DNA of 64,000 nt from Bizionia paragorgiae (GCF_900107625.1 NZ_FNQK01000007.1:1-64000), one strand, 5' to 3'; counted from the stretch's first letter, positions 22,231-31,822 are shown. Notes: generated by a model from the sequence alone, not told the origin. Program-made: numbers and translations.

Positions 22231-23166
22231 TATTTAAATGTTAATCGTTTGGAAGCTTTAAAATCAGATAAAAAAAACACTATTATTACCATTGGCACGT
22301 TTGATGGTGTACATATAGGACATCAAAAAATCCTACAACGCCTTATTAAGGTGGGCGATGTAAAACATTTAGAGCCTACGGTATTAACGTTTTTTCCGCA
22401 TCCTAGAATGGTCTTACAAAAAGACGCCAATATAAAGCTCATTAATTCTATTACCGAGAAAACCGAGATACTAAAGCGCTTTGGAATTCATAACTTAGTT
22501 GTTAAAGAGTTTACATCTGCTTTTTCTAGGCTTACAGCCGAAGAGTTTGTCGAACAAATTTTAGTAAAAGAGCTTAGAGCCAAACATATTATTATAGGTT
22601 ACGATCATCATTTTGGAAGAAATAGAGCCGCTAATATTGAAGACTTAAAAACCTTTGGAAAAACTTATGGTTTTGAAGTTGAAGAAATCACAAAACAAGA
22701 CATAAACGACGTCGCGGTAAGCTCTACAAAAATTAGAAACGCATTAAAAGAAGGAGACATTAAAACCGCAAATAGCTATTTGGGTTACAATTTCTTTCTT
22801 ACTGGTAATGTCGTTTCGGGAAAAGGCTTAGGCCGTACGCTCAATTTTCCAACCGCAAATATAGCCATTGCTGAAGGGTATAAACTTGTTCCTAAACAAG
22901 GGGTTTATATAGTAAAAAGCAGTATTAATAACCAAACCGTTTTTGGTATGATGAATATTGGAAACAATCCAACCGTAAACGGCGAAAAGCAAACCATAGA
23001 AGTTCACTTTTTAGATCTCGATGAGTCGCTTTACGATAAGGAGCTCAAAGTAGAACTCTTACAGCGCTTAAGAGATGAGCAAAAATTTAGTTCGGTAGAC
23101 GCCTTAAAAGAGCAGTTGCATCGCGATAAACAACACACTTTAGACTTTATAGCTCAACATGCTTAA
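22228..23166 (+). CDS. ribF: Bifunctional riboflavin kinase / FAD synthetase
   Basis: This protein has up to 312 residues. The N-terminal nucleotidyltransferase domain (TIGTFDGVHIGHQKIL, with YDHHFGRNRAANIEDL) makes FAD from FMN. The C-terminal kinase domain (GRTLNFPTANIAI, then GMMNIGNNPTVNG) makes FMN from riboflavin. No ATG precedes the first conserved motif in frame, so initiation is at a TTG: either 22228 or, judging from the promoter box, 22249. The stop overlaps the start of the next gene by eight bases, suggesting coupling. Confidence 0.94.
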   Translation: MYLNVNRLEALKSDKKNTIITIGTFDGVHIGHQKILQRLIKVGDVKHLEPTVLTFFPHPRMVLQKDANIKLINSITEKTEILKRFGIHNLVVKEFTSAFSRLTAEEFVEQILVKELRAKHIIIGYDHHFGRNRAANIEDLKTFGKTYGFEVEEITKQDINDVAVSSTKIRNALKEGDIKTANSYLGYNFFLTGNVVSGKGLGRTLNFPTANIAIAEGYKLVPKQGVYIVKSSINNQTVFGMMNIGNNPTVNGEKQTIEVHFLDLDESLYDKELKVELLQRLRDEQKFSSVDALKEQLHRDKQHTLDFIAQHA

Positions 23167-24469
23167 TTCATTCCTTTTTAAATACATTGACAATTCGGCC
23201 TTAGTGGTTTTCCGAATCATTTTCGGGCTGCTCTGTTTCCTAGAATCGGTTGGTTCTATTTTTACAGGTTGGATAAGACGCACTTTAGTAGAACCTGAAT
23301 TTACCTTTTCGTTTATTGGCTTCGAATGGTTACAACCTTTACCAGGAAATTGGATGTATGTCTATTATTTAATTATGGGCCTTTTAGGATTGTTTATCAT
23401 GGTAGGTTATAAATACCGCGTAAGCATGATTAGCTTTACACTACTATGGTGCGGTGTATATTTTATGCAAAAATCTTCGTACAACAACCACTACTATTTA
23501 CTAATCTTATTAAGTGCTATTATGTGTGTACTACCGGCACACAAATACGCATCTATAGATGTTAAGCTATACCCGAAGTTAAAACAAATAGCAATGCCTA
23601 GCTGGTGCAAATGGATTTTTGTAGTACAATTATTTATTCTTTACAGTTACGCTTCTATTGCAAAACTATATCCGGATTGGTTAGATCTAACCTTACCTAA
23701 ATTATTAATGCAAAGTAAGGCGAACTACCAAGTTATAGGAGGGTTATTGCAACACGATCTTTTCCCCTACCTAATAGCGTATGGTGGGATTCTCTTTGAC
23801 GGTTTAATAATCCCTTTACTACTTTGTAAAAAGACACGAAAATATGCATTTTTCGCTTCTATCTTTTTTCATTTATTCAACTCCATTGTATTTCAAGTGG
23901 GGGTATTCCCTTATTTATCGCTAGCCTTTTCACTGTTCTTTTTTGATCCCGAAGTCATACGTCGCCTTTTTCTTAAAAACAAACCCGCATATACTAAAGC
24001 AGAGATTATAGTTCCCGATTACAAACCGGCACTGATTGCCGTTGGTAGTGTTTATTTTATAATACAACTCTTATTACCTATTCGTCACCATTTTATTACT
24101 GATGATGTGCTTTGGACCGAAGAAGGACATAGAATGTCTTGGCGCATGATGCTGAGAAGTAAGAAAGGTATGACAAGATTTAAAGTCGTAGACAAAGTCA
24201 CAAAGGACACCATTTATATCAACCCAAAAAAATACCTTACTAGCAAACAAATACGCACTTCAAGTGTAAAACCAGATATTATTTGGCAATTTTCACAACA
24301 TTTAAAAAAGGATTTTAAAGCCAAAGGGCAGGATGTAGCGGTTTACGTAGATTGCAAAGTAAGCGTAAACAACAAGCCTTACAAAAGGCTTATAGACCCC
24401 AACGTAGACATGGGAAGCGCAAAATGGAATTGGTACAAACATAACGATTGGTTATTACCATCAAAATAG
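23159..24469 (+). CDS. HTTM-domain membrane protein (gamma-carboxylase-like)
   Basis: This 436-residue integral membrane protein has about eight helices in the first 330 residues and a soluble C-terminal end. The N-terminal VVFRIIFGLLCFLESVGSIF, the middle VVQLFILYSYASIAKLYPDW and FHLFNSIVFQVGVFPYLSLA are typical of the HTTM family related to vitamin K-dependent gamma-carboxylase. A lumenal-type domain (WTEEGHRMSWRMMLRSKKG) follows. The bacterial substrate is unknown. The reading frame overlaps ribF, so the two are probably co-transcribed, although no functional link is evident. Confidence 0.85.
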   Translation: MLNSFLFKYIDNSALVVFRIIFGLLCFLESVGSIFTGWIRRTLVEPEFTFSFIGFEWLQPLPGNWMYVYYLIMGLLGLFIMVGYKYRVSMISFTLLWCGVYFMQKSSYNNHYYLLILLSAIMCVLPAHKYASIDVKLYPKLKQIAMPSWCKWIFVVQLFILYSYASIAKLYPDWLDLTLPKLLMQSKANYQVIGGLLQHDLFPYLIAYGGILFDGLIIPLLLCKKTRKYAFFASIFFHLFNSIVFQVGVFPYLSLAFSLFFFDPEVIRRLFLKNKPAYTKAEIIVPDYKPALIAVGSVYFIIQLLLPIRHHFITDDVLWTEEGHRMSWRMMLRSKKGMTRFKVVDKVTKDTIYINPKKYLTSKQIRTSSVKPDIIWQFSQHLKKDFKAKGQDVAVYVDCKVSVNNKPYKRLIDPNVDMGSAKWNWYKHNDWLLPSK

Positions 24470-24599
24470 GCGTCTAAAATATTTTTCGGCATCCAAAAAC
24501 TTACTACTTTTACGTTTTAAAATTGTTATTATAATTGCGTTAAGGATTGAAGCGGCATCCTTTTTTGTGTTTTCAAAAAAGATATAGCGTAAAGCCTGA

Positions 24600-24629
24600 C
24601 GTTACTGCGCTACTAAAAGCGGAGTAACG
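24600..24629. repeat. Palindromic hairpin upstream of serS
   Basis: The arms cgttact and agtaacg, extended inward by gcgc/gcgg, form a stable stem about 20 bases before the serS start. The sequence around it (gcctgacgttactgcgc) recalls short extragenic palindromes. It could be such a repeat or a cis-acting element in the serS leader. Confidence 0.5.
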
Positions 24630-24649
24630 TAACGCCCAAACAAAAAAAT

Positions 24650-25921
24650 ATGTTACAAATACCTTTTATTAGAGAAAACAAAGCGCTTGTAATATCTCGT
24701 TTAGAAAAACGAAATATGGATGCTAGCGAAATGGTAAACGCTGTGATTGTGTTAGATGAAGAACGCCGTGCATTACAAACGGAATTGGATAACACCTTGG
24801 CAGAATCCAACGCTATTTCTAAAGAAATTGGTATATTATATAAATCGGGACAAGCAGATAAAGCGAATAGCTTAAAAGCAAGAACGACAGAACTTAAGGA
24901 CACGACTAAAACCCTTAACGAAGCGCTAAATGCCAAAGTAGAGGCGCTAAACGAGCAGCTTTATAAAATACCAAACGTCCCTAACGAAACGGTTCCTGCA
25001 GGAAACTCTGAAGACGACAACGAAGAGGTCTTTAGAGAAGGTACTATTCCTACTTTATTTGATGGCGCTTTACCACACTGGGAGCTTGCTAAAAAGTATG
25101 ATATTATAGACTTCGAATTGGGTAATAAAATTACGGGTGCTGGTTTTCCGGTTTATAAAGGTAAAGGTGCACGTTTACAACGCGCTTTAATCGCTTATTT
25201 TTTAGATAAAAATACAGCTGCTGGGTATACCGAATATCAACTCCCTTTATTAGTTAACGAAGCTTCTGGTTATGGAACAGGACAATTACCTGATAAAGAA
25301 GGGCAAATGTACCACGTAACTAATGATAACTTATATTTAATTCCTACAGCAGAGGTACCAGGGACCAACATTTTTAGAGATGTTGTATTAAATGCCGATG
25401 AATTACCAATTGGAATTACAGGATATACTCCGTGTTTTAGACGTGAAGCGGGAAGTTATGGTGCACATGTAAGAGGTTTAAACAGATTACATCAATTTGA
25501 CAAAGTAGAAATCTTACGCGTTGAGCACCCTGACAATTCTTATAAAGCATTAGACGGCATGGTGGACCATGTTAAAGAGATCTTACAAGAATTAAAATTA
25601 CCGTATAGAATTTTACGCCTTTGTGGTGGGGATTTAGGATTTACCTCGGCATTAACTTTCGATTTTGAAGTGTTTTCTACTGCCCAAGACCGTTGGTTAG
25701 AAATTTCTAGTGTTTCTAATTTTGAAACTTTTCAAGCCAACCGCTTAAAGCTGCGTTTTAAAAACAGCGATGGTAAAAATGAATTAGCGCACACGCTAAA
25801 CGGAAGCTCTTTAGCCTTGCCTAGAGTATTAGCAGGTATATTAGAAAACTACCAAACTGAAAAAGGAATTGAAATTCCTGAGGTTTTAATACCATACACG
25901 GGGTTCTCAATTATTGACTAA
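24650..25921 (+). CDS. serS: Seryl-tRNA synthetase
   Basis: This 423-residue class II synthetase charges tRNA-Ser. An N-terminal long coiled-coil tRNA-binding arm (about 25-110) precedes the catalytic core, with TAEVPGTNIFRD, motif 2 CFRREAGSYGAHVRGLNRLH and motif 3 region NGSSLALPRVLAGILENYQ. Length and domain order are standard. A strong palindrome lies just upstream and a perfect terminator downstream, so it is a single-gene unit. Confidence 0.97.
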   Translation: MLQIPFIRENKALVISRLEKRNMDASEMVNAVIVLDEERRALQTELDNTLAESNAISKEIGILYKSGQADKANSLKARTTELKDTTKTLNEALNAKVEALNEQLYKIPNVPNETVPAGNSEDDNEEVFREGTIPTLFDGALPHWELAKKYDIIDFELGNKITGAGFPVYKGKGARLQRALIAYFLDKNTAAGYTEYQLPLLVNEASGYGTGQLPDKEGQMYHVTNDNLYLIPTAEVPGTNIFRDVVLNADELPIGITGYTPCFRREAGSYGAHVRGLNRLHQFDKVEILRVEHPDNSYKALDGMVDHVKEILQELKLPYRILRLCGGDLGFTSALTFDFEVFSTAQDRWLEISSVSNFETFQANRLKLRFKNSDGKNELAHTLNGSSLALPRVLAGILENYQTEKGIEIPEVLIPYTGFSIID

Positions 25922-25964
25922 AGCCCTTACAGGTGTAGAATTTTACTTACATATCCAATAAAAG

Positions 25965-26009
25965 AAATCGTTAAACTGTTAACAAAACACGTTGTTTAAC
26001 GATTTTTTT
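25965..26009 (+). terminator. Terminator after serS
   Basis: Perfect 12-base arms (aaatcgttaaac/gtttaacgattt) with a T run of seven. Confidence 0.85.
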
Positions 26010-26243
26010 GTGATTTATTTTGTACTTATCATTTTAAATTCTCATATTTACCTCAGAAAATTATTAAAAACTAGAAAACATGACGCCAATTAAAGTCACT
26101 TGTTTTAGAAGATAATTACGATCAGACAGTCTACAGACTTTAAAACAAAAAAATAATACCCAAGTGAGATTATTGTAATACTTCCAATCGAGTATTTGAA
26201 TCATCTTAAATATATGATTAATAGCACATTTATTTAGATTGGC

Positions 26244-26279
26244 AAATGCCTGATGTTTTCATCAGGCATTTATTTTTTG
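26244..26279 (+). terminator. Orphan terminator upstream of the TPR gene
   Basis: The perfect arms aaatgcctgatg/catcaggcattt enclose a four-base loop and are followed by a T-rich tail. No gene of normal size ends here, which is what suggests a small transcript before it. Confidence 0.85.
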
Positions 26280-26331
26280 TATTCTCCCCTCGCTTTCCTT
26301 CAGTTCGATTTTTTAACTCGTATTTTGCGTT

Positions 26332-26339
26332 TACATTTG
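26332..26339 (+). promoter_or_regulatory. -7 box upstream of the TPR protein gene
   Basis: TACATTTG fits TAnnTTTG and lies 24 bases before the ATG. That leaves a very short leader. Confidence 0.6.
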
Positions 26340-26362
26340 TTATCTTTACCTAAAGAACTCGT

Positions 26363-28144
26363 ATGCGAATTTTATTTTTTTTATTGTTTTTTACTAGTAG
26401 CCTCGTTTATTCTCAAAATTACGATGCTGCCTTGGCAGAGGAATATTTTAAAAATGGAGAGTTTGAAAAGGCTTTAATCAGCTACAAAAAGCTTTATAAA
26501 AATAATAGCAGCAGTTTAACCTACATCTATAAGCTAGTAAGAACACACCAACAACTGGAGCAGTATAAAGAAGTGGACACGTTTTTAAAGGCACTTATTC
26601 AAAACAAAAACTACCCTCCGCTTACCATCGAATTAGGCTACAATTACGCCTTGCAAAACGATAGTATTACTGCAAACACGTATTACAACAAGGCTATAAG
26701 CACTATTAAAGACACTCCTGGTTATGCTTCTACTATAGGGCGGACTTTCGAAAACTTGTCGTTACTAGACCATGCCATTACCGCATACACTACAGCTATG
26801 GAGGTAAATCCGGAGTTTAATTTTAACATGCAATTAGCACGGATCTATGGCGAGCAAGGGGATATTAAAAATATGTTTACCAAATACATCGAATTTGGCG
26901 CTGAAAACACGACCTATTTAAATAATATAAAACGGGAATTTAGCACGTTTATTAGCGAAGATAAAGACCAAGAAAACAATAAAATACTACGCTTAATTCT
27001 ACTAAAGAAAATCCAAGAATCTCCTGATGTCCTTTGGAACGAAATGTTAAGCTGGTTATTTATACAGCAAAAAGAATACAACAAAGCCTTTGCTCAAGAA
27101 AAAGCGATTTACAAGCGGGAAATGGAGTCTTTAGATCGTATTGAAGAATTGGCAAAAATAGCCTTTAACCAAAAGGAAAATGATATTGCCAAGTCCATAT
27201 TTACCTACATTATTGATAATACGCAGAATTTAGACTTAAAAATAAACGCGCATTACAATATTTTAAATATTAAAACACAGGAAGCAACTACTAAAGAGTA
27301 CGATGCTATTGCTCAAGAGTACGAACAACTGTTAAGTGAATATGGCGGATTATTAAGTGCTTTAGATTTAAAAATTGCCTATGGACACTTTTTAGCTTTC
27401 TATTTAAAGCAAACCGATAAAGCCATCGCTTTTTTAAAAGACACCTTAAAAAGCAATGCTTCCAAACAAAAAATAGCGGAAATAAAATTAGAACTGGGAG
27501 ATATATTGGTTCTCGAAGAGAAATTTAATGAAGCCCTTATTTACTATACCCAAATACAACGTAGCCTTAAAAACAGTACTATTGCCCAAGAAGCGCGATT
27601 TAAAGTAGCAAAAACAAGTTACTATAAGGGCGATTTTAAATGGGCCGAGTCCCAACTAAAAGTATTACAAGCATCTACATCACAGCTTACCGCCAATGAC
27701 GCCCTGGATTTAAAACTGCTTATTGGCGATAATAAACTAGAAGATTCCTTACAATTGGGTTTAAAACGGTATGCCAAAGCCGATTTGTTACAGTTTCAAA
27801 ACCGCAACGACGAAGCTATTGCTTTGTTAAACGACATTTTAAACCAACACCAGTCGGAAGCCATTATTCCGCAAGCACTTTTAAAACAAGCACAACTGTT
27901 CGAAATTAAAAAGCAATACGATAAAGCTCTTGTTAATTACCAACGTATTATTACAGAGTATAGCGATGGTATTCTAGCAGATGATGCTATTTACGGCATG
28001 GCACTTGTTTACGATAGGTATTTAGACCAACCGGAAAAGGCAAAATCATACTACGAGAACCTATTATTTAACCATCAGGATAGTATCTTTTTTGTAGAAG
28101 CAAGAAAACGATTTAGGGCACTCCGTGGGGACGCTATTCAGTAA
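26363..28144 (+). CDS. Secreted/periplasmic TPR-repeat protein
   Basis: This 593-residue protein has a signal peptide (MRILFFLLFFTSSLVYSQ) and then tetratricopeptide repeats over almost its full length, for example EEYFKNGEFEKALISYKKLY, FNEALIYYTQIQRSLKNS and KQYDKALVNYQRIITEYSDG. TPR proteins are scaffolds for other proteins. The C-terminal part resembles outer-membrane assembly/TolA-associated TPR proteins such as YbgF, in that it tracks chains of tandem A/B helices, but no specific partner is evident. It reads through a 60-base gap towards the DUF4286 gene. Confidence 0.85.
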   Translation: MRILFFLLFFTSSLVYSQNYDAALAEEYFKNGEFEKALISYKKLYKNNSSSLTYIYKLVRTHQQLEQYKEVDTFLKALIQNKNYPPLTIELGYNYALQNDSITANTYYNKAISTIKDTPGYASTIGRTFENLSLLDHAITAYTTAMEVNPEFNFNMQLARIYGEQGDIKNMFTKYIEFGAENTTYLNNIKREFSTFISEDKDQENNKILRLILLKKIQESPDVLWNEMLSWLFIQQKEYNKAFAQEKAIYKREMESLDRIEELAKIAFNQKENDIAKSIFTYIIDNTQNLDLKINAHYNILNIKTQEATTKEYDAIAQEYEQLLSEYGGLLSALDLKIAYGHFLAFYLKQTDKAIAFLKDTLKSNASKQKIAEIKLELGDILVLEEKFNEALIYYTQIQRSLKNSTIAQEARFKVAKTSYYKGDFKWAESQLKVLQASTSQLTANDALDLKLLIGDNKLEDSLQLGLKRYAKADLLQFQNRNDEAIALLNDILNQHQSEAIIPQALLKQAQLFEIKKQYDKALVNYQRIITEYSDGILADDAIYGMALVYDRYLDQPEKAKSYYENLLFNHQDSIFFVEARKRFRALRGDAIQ

Positions 28145-28208
28145 ATTAATAGGCAATTCGTTTTGTATATAACTTAGAACTACTGTTATTTGCAAAAAAG
28201 ATAGATTT

Positions 28209-28532
28209 ATGTACATTTATAACGTTACGATAAACATCGATAATAGTGTTCACGACGAATGGTTAAAATGGATTAAAGAGCACATTCCTCAAGTTTTAGC
28301 TACAGGGAAATTTTCTGAAGCACGCTTTACAAAGGTATTGGTTGAGGAAGAGATGGGAGGACAAACTTATTCTATTCAATACCGCTCATATTCTCGCGCT
28401 GCGTTAGACGCATTCTATAAAGAAGATGACGAAAAACTCCAAATAGAAGGTTTGCAAAAATTTGCCGATAAAATGCTCGCTTTTAGAACGGAACTCGAGA
28501 TAATAGATGTATATTCTGTAAATTTCAAATAG
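28209..28532 (+). CDS. DUF4286 family protein
   Basis: This 107-residue small soluble protein has an alpha/beta ferredoxin-like pattern (MYIYNVTINIDNSVHDEWLK, then TYSIQYRSYS) and a C-terminal amphipathic helix. It matches the DUF4286 family of Bacteroidota, as I remember it. The function is unknown. It is 31 bases upstream of rsmA and probably in the same transcript. Confidence 0.8.
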   Translation: MYIYNVTINIDNSVHDEWLKWIKEHIPQVLATGKFSEARFTKVLVEEEMGGQTYSIQYRSYSRAALDAFYKEDDEKLQIEGLQKFADKMLAFRTELEIIDVYSVNFK

Positions 28533-28563
28533 TAATTAAAATAAACGTTTTCAATTAATAAAA

Positions 28564-29358
28564 ATGGCTTACAAAGGAAATAATTATCAAGTTAAGGCAA
28601 AGAAATTCTTAGGTCAGCATTTTTTAGAAGACGAAACTGTAGCCCAAAGAATCGCAGATAGCATTAGCTTTAAAGGCTACACAAAAGTATTAGAGATAGG
28701 ACCAGGAATGGGCGTGCTCACCAAATACTTATTAAAAAAAGAAGGCACCACTTACGTTATTGAAATAGATACCGAAAGTGTCGAGTATTTAAAAAACAAC
28801 TATTTAAATCTTGCGCCAAGAATTATAGAAAAGGATTTTTTAAAATACGATGTTAGCGAAACATTTAATAATGAGCCTTTTGCTATTATTGGCAACTTCC
28901 CGTATAACATTTCTACGCAAATTGTATTTAAAACTTTAGAGTTAAGAGACCAGGTTCCTGAATTCTCTGGCATGTTTCAAAAAGAAGTAGCCCAACGTAT
29001 ATGCTCTAAAGAAGGCAGTAAAGTCTATGGTATTTTATCGGTGCTAACTCAAGCATTTTACGACGCCGAATACCTCTTTACCGTCCCTCCAAATGTGTTT
29101 AACCCACCGCCAAAAGTAGATTCTGGCGTTCTTATATTAAGGCGTAAAGAAGATTATAGCTTACCCTGCGACGACAAATTGTTTTTTAGAGTCGTCAAGC
29201 AAGCCTTTCAACAACGAAGAAAAACACTACGTAACAGTTTAAAAACATTAGAATTAAGCGATAGTTTACGAGAAGACCCTATATTTAACAAACGTCCAGA
29301 ACAATTAAGTGTTCAAGCTTTTATAGCCTTAACGACGATGATTGAAAACGATAAATAA
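28564..29358 (+). CDS. rsmA: 16S rRNA dimethyladenosine transferase
   Basis: This 264-residue enzyme (KsgA) dimethylates two adjacent adenosines in the 3'-terminal hairpin of 16S rRNA during small-subunit maturation. SAM-binding motif [17 protein letters not shown] and the catalytic motif [10 protein letters not shown] are intact, and the C-terminal helical domain ([20 protein letters not shown]) is present. The length is typical. mgtE follows after 20 bases, so co-transcription is likely. Confidence 0.96.
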   Translation: MAYKGNNYQVKAKKFLGQHFLEDETVAQRIADSISFKGYTKVLEIGPGMGVLTKYLLKKEGTTYVIEIDTESVEYLKNNYLNLAPRIIEKDFLKYDVSETFNNEPFAIIGNFPYNISTQIVFKTLELRDQVPEFSGMFQKEVAQRICSKEGSKVYGILSVLTQAFYDAEYLFTVPPNVFNPPPKVDSGVLILRRKEDYSLPCDDKLFFRVVKQAFQQRRKTLRNSLKTLELSDSLREDPIFNKRPEQLSVQAFIALTTMIENDK

Positions 29359-29378
29359 ACCCTTTAAATTATTATTGT

Positions 29379-30767
29379 TTGATTGAACAAAGCGAAGACA
29401 TACAAAAAGAAAACTTACAGTTTGAACTCACAGACGAACTTGTAGCACAAGTAGAGCAACTTATCGCGACCAAAAGCGATAAAGAACTGAATGCCCTTTT
29501 AAGTGAATTTCACCATGCCGATATTGCAGAAATTCTTGACGAAGTCGACTTAGTAGATGCTACATATGTGATAAAATTGTTAGACTCAGAAACCACTTCC
29601 GAAATCTTAATGGAACTGGATGAGGATAACCGTGAAAAAATATTAAGAACACTATCTGCCAAGGAAATTGCCGAAGAGGTCGAAGAATTGGATACAGATG
29701 ATGCTGCAGATATTATTGCAGAACTCTCCGAGGAACGTCAGTTAGAGGTTATTTCTAATATTTCCGACGAAGATCACAAAGCCGAAATTAAAGAGCTTTT
29801 AGCTTACGACGAGGATACTGCCGGAGGACTTATGGCTAAAGAATTGGTAAAAGTCTATGAAACATGGACGGTTGCTGGTTGCTTACGACGTATTAGAGGA
29901 CAAGCTAGAGACGTTAAAAGAGTCCACTCCATTTATGTTGTAGATCGCCAAGACAAACTTATTGGCCGCCTCTCACTTAAAGATTTAATCGTTGCAAAAA
30001 GTGATCAGAAAATTGCAGACATCTACATTAAAAATGTAGACTATGTTACCGTGGACGAGGACGCCGAAGAAGTCGCTAAAATCATGCAAAAGTACGATTT
30101 AGAAGCCATTCCTGTGGTTAACGACAGCCAGACGCTTCTAGGACGCATTACTATCGACGATATCGTAGATGTTATTCGTGAGGAAGCCGATAGAGATTAC
30201 CAAATGGCTGCCGGTATTTCGCAAGGTGTAGAAGCCGATGATAGTATTTGGAAACTAACAAAAGCCCGCTTACCATGGTTATTAATTGGTGTGTTTGGTG
30301 GCTTAGGTGCTGCGAGTATAATCGAGTATTTTAACGAAGCTATGGGCTCTTTTATCGTCCTGCTAAGTTTTGTGCCTTTAATACAAGCAACAGCTGGAAA
30401 CGTGGGTGTACAATCGTCGGCCATCGTTGTTCAAGGTCTGGCAAACGACAGTGTCGATGACAATATTTTTAAGCGTTTACTTAAAGAGTTTTTTCTTGCT
30501 ATAGTTAACGGTTTTGCAATCGCTATCGTCGCACTAGTAATCACCCATTTTATTTTTGGAACCCCGTATATCGTATCAATCACCATTGGTATTGCACTAA
30601 TATCTGTTATAATTATGGCAGCAATAATAGGCACTTTCATCCCCTTCTTTCTAGACAAAAGAGGTATTGATCCCGCTGTTGCTACCGGACCATTTATAAC
30701 CACTAGTAACGATGTATTTGGTATATTAACCTATTTTTTAATCGCAAAACTTATTCTTGGTTTTTAA
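29379..30767 (+). CDS. mgtE: Magnesium transporter MgtE
   Basis: This 462-residue protein has the MgtE domains in order: helical N domain (ELNALLSEFHHADIAEILDE), paired CBS domains (about 140-265, VHSIYVVDRQDKLIGRLSLK, then DLEAIPVVNDSQTLLGRITI), a connecting helix, and a five-helix membrane domain with GNVGVQSSAIVVQGLA and the pore segment GPFITTSNDVFGI. The cytoplasmic part senses Mg2+ and gates the channel. The start is a TTG, since no ATG precedes the conserved region. Confidence 0.95.
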   Translation: MIEQSEDIQKENLQFELTDELVAQVEQLIATKSDKELNALLSEFHHADIAEILDEVDLVDATYVIKLLDSETTSEILMELDEDNREKILRTLSAKEIAEEVEELDTDDAADIIAELSEERQLEVISNISDEDHKAEIKELLAYDEDTAGGLMAKELVKVYETWTVAGCLRRIRGQARDVKRVHSIYVVDRQDKLIGRLSLKDLIVAKSDQKIADIYIKNVDYVTVDEDAEEVAKIMQKYDLEAIPVVNDSQTLLGRITIDDIVDVIREEADRDYQMAAGISQGVEADDSIWKLTKARLPWLLIGVFGGLGAASIIEYFNEAMGSFIVLLSFVPLIQATAGNVGVQSSAIVVQGLANDSVDDNIFKRLLKEFFLAIVNGFAIAIVALVITHFIFGTPYIVSITIGIALISVIIMAAIIGTFIPFFLDKRGIDPAVATGPFITTSNDVFGILTYFLIAKLILGF

Positions 30768-30852
30768 GTTAGGGCGTTACCTTACAGGTCGCGCTTTTCG
30801 TTGCAATCTTTTGCCAACAAAGCAAAAGGATTTACACTGCAATCCCTAACGC
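30768..30852. repeat. REP-like nested inverted repeat
   Basis: Between mgtE and the dehydrogenase, gttaggg (30768-30774) pairs with ccctaac (30844-30850). Inside, cttttgc (30808-30814) pairs with gcaaaag (30822-30828). The motif tgcaatc also occurs twice as a direct repeat. The compact nested layout in a short intergenic gap is typical of repetitive extragenic palindromes, and I recall similar sequences in other flavobacterial genomes. Confidence 0.5.
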
Positions 30853-30886
30853 AAAGAACCTTATATTATAAAAGTCAGCTTCTTGT

Positions 30887-31822
30887 ATGAATATTCTACA
30901 TCTCGATTCTAACCACCCCCTATTAATCCGCGAACTCAACGCTTTGGGGTTTACCAACACTTTAGATTTTAGCGCTTCTAAAGAAGAGATTGAAAAAACC
31001 ATTCATAAATACGACGGCATTATCATTCGAAGCCGCTTTAAGATAGACGCCGCTTTTTTAGATAAAGCCACGACATTAAAATTTATTGGCCGTGTTGGTG
31101 CTGGATTAGAAAACATAGATTGTGACTATGCCCAAAAAAAAGGCATCTCACTCATTGCTGCCCCAGAAGGTAACCGCAATGCTGTAGGCGAGCACAGCTT
31201 AGCCCTATTGCTATCGTTATTTAACAAACTCAATAAAGCCGATCGCGAAGTCCGCAATGGCAAATGGTTACGCGAGGAGAATCGCGGTATAGAACTCGAT
31301 GGTAAAACTGTAGGTCTTATTGGTTATGGGAATATGGGTAAATCTTTTGCCAAAAAACTACGCGGTTTTGATGTTACGGTATTGTGTTGCGATATTAAAC
31401 CCGATGTAGGCGATGAAAACGCTACTCAAGTGTCACTACAAGAGCTACAACAACGATGCGACGTGCTTAGTTTACATACACCAGAAACACCACTAACAAC
31501 AAAAATGGTAAACACTAAGTTTATTAGAGGCTTTGCAAAGCCATTTTGGTTTATAAACACCGCTCGTGGTAAAAGTGTGGTTACCGAGGACTTAGCGCTA
31601 GCCCTAAAAAACGGCGCTGTATTAGGTGCCGGTTTAGATGTTTTAGAATACGAAAAAGCCTCATTCGAAAGCTTGTTTTCTAGCCATATGCCAGAAGCTT
31701 TTCAGTATCTAATAGCTTCAGAAAACGTGATCCTGTCACCACATGTCGCAGGTTGGACCGTAGAAAGTAAGGAGAGATTAGCGCAAACGATAGTCGACAA
31801 AATAAAAGCAGAATTCTGCTAA
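30887..31822 (+). CDS. D-2-hydroxyacid dehydrogenase (3-phosphoglycerate dehydrogenase-like)
   Basis: This 311-residue enzyme has the NAD-binding fold with GLIGYGNMGKSFA (GxGxxG) and catalytic blocks NTARGKSVV (Arg) and SPHVAGW (His). The substrate domain includes FIGRVGAGLENIDCDYAQKK. There is no C-terminal ACT domain, so it is the short form. It may be the serine-pathway enzyme or another 2-hydroxyacid dehydrogenase; the sequence alone does not decide. No serC lies nearby. Confidence 0.85.
   Translation: MNILHLDSNHPLLIRELNALGFTNTLDFSASKEEIEKTIHKYDGIIIRSRFKIDAAFLDKATTLKFIGRVGAGLENIDCDYAQKKGISLIAAPEGNRNAVGEHSLALLLSLFNKLNKADREVRNGKWLREENRGIELDGKTVGLIGYGNMGKSFAKKLRGFDVTVLCCDIKPDVGDENATQVSLQELQQRCDVLSLHTPETPLTTKMVNTKFIRGFAKPFWFINTARGKSVVTEDLALALKNGAVLGAGLDVLEYEKASFESLFSSHMPEAFQYLIASENVILSPHVAGWTVESKERLAQTIVDKIKAEFC

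Larger units (their letters stand above)
25922..26331 (+). other. Intergenic region with two terminators and a possible small RNA
   Basis: This gap of more than 400 bases has no gene of normal length. The serS terminator is at 25965-26009 (aaatcgttaaac/gtttaacgatttttt). A second, perfect terminator at 26244-26279 has arms aaatgcctgatg and catcaggcattt. Two terminators imply a transcript of roughly 200 bases that starts between them. It would contain an 11-codon frame at 26080-26115 (MTPIKVTCFRR) and AU-rich, partly structured sequence. This could be a small regulatory RNA or a short-peptide gene. No clear promoter box is visible. Confidence 0.5.

Noticed and set aside
24470-24649. T-box leader upstream of serS
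   Set aside because: No T-box core or specifier-loop pattern is visible, and T-boxes are not expected in Bacteroidota. The feature is a simple palindrome.
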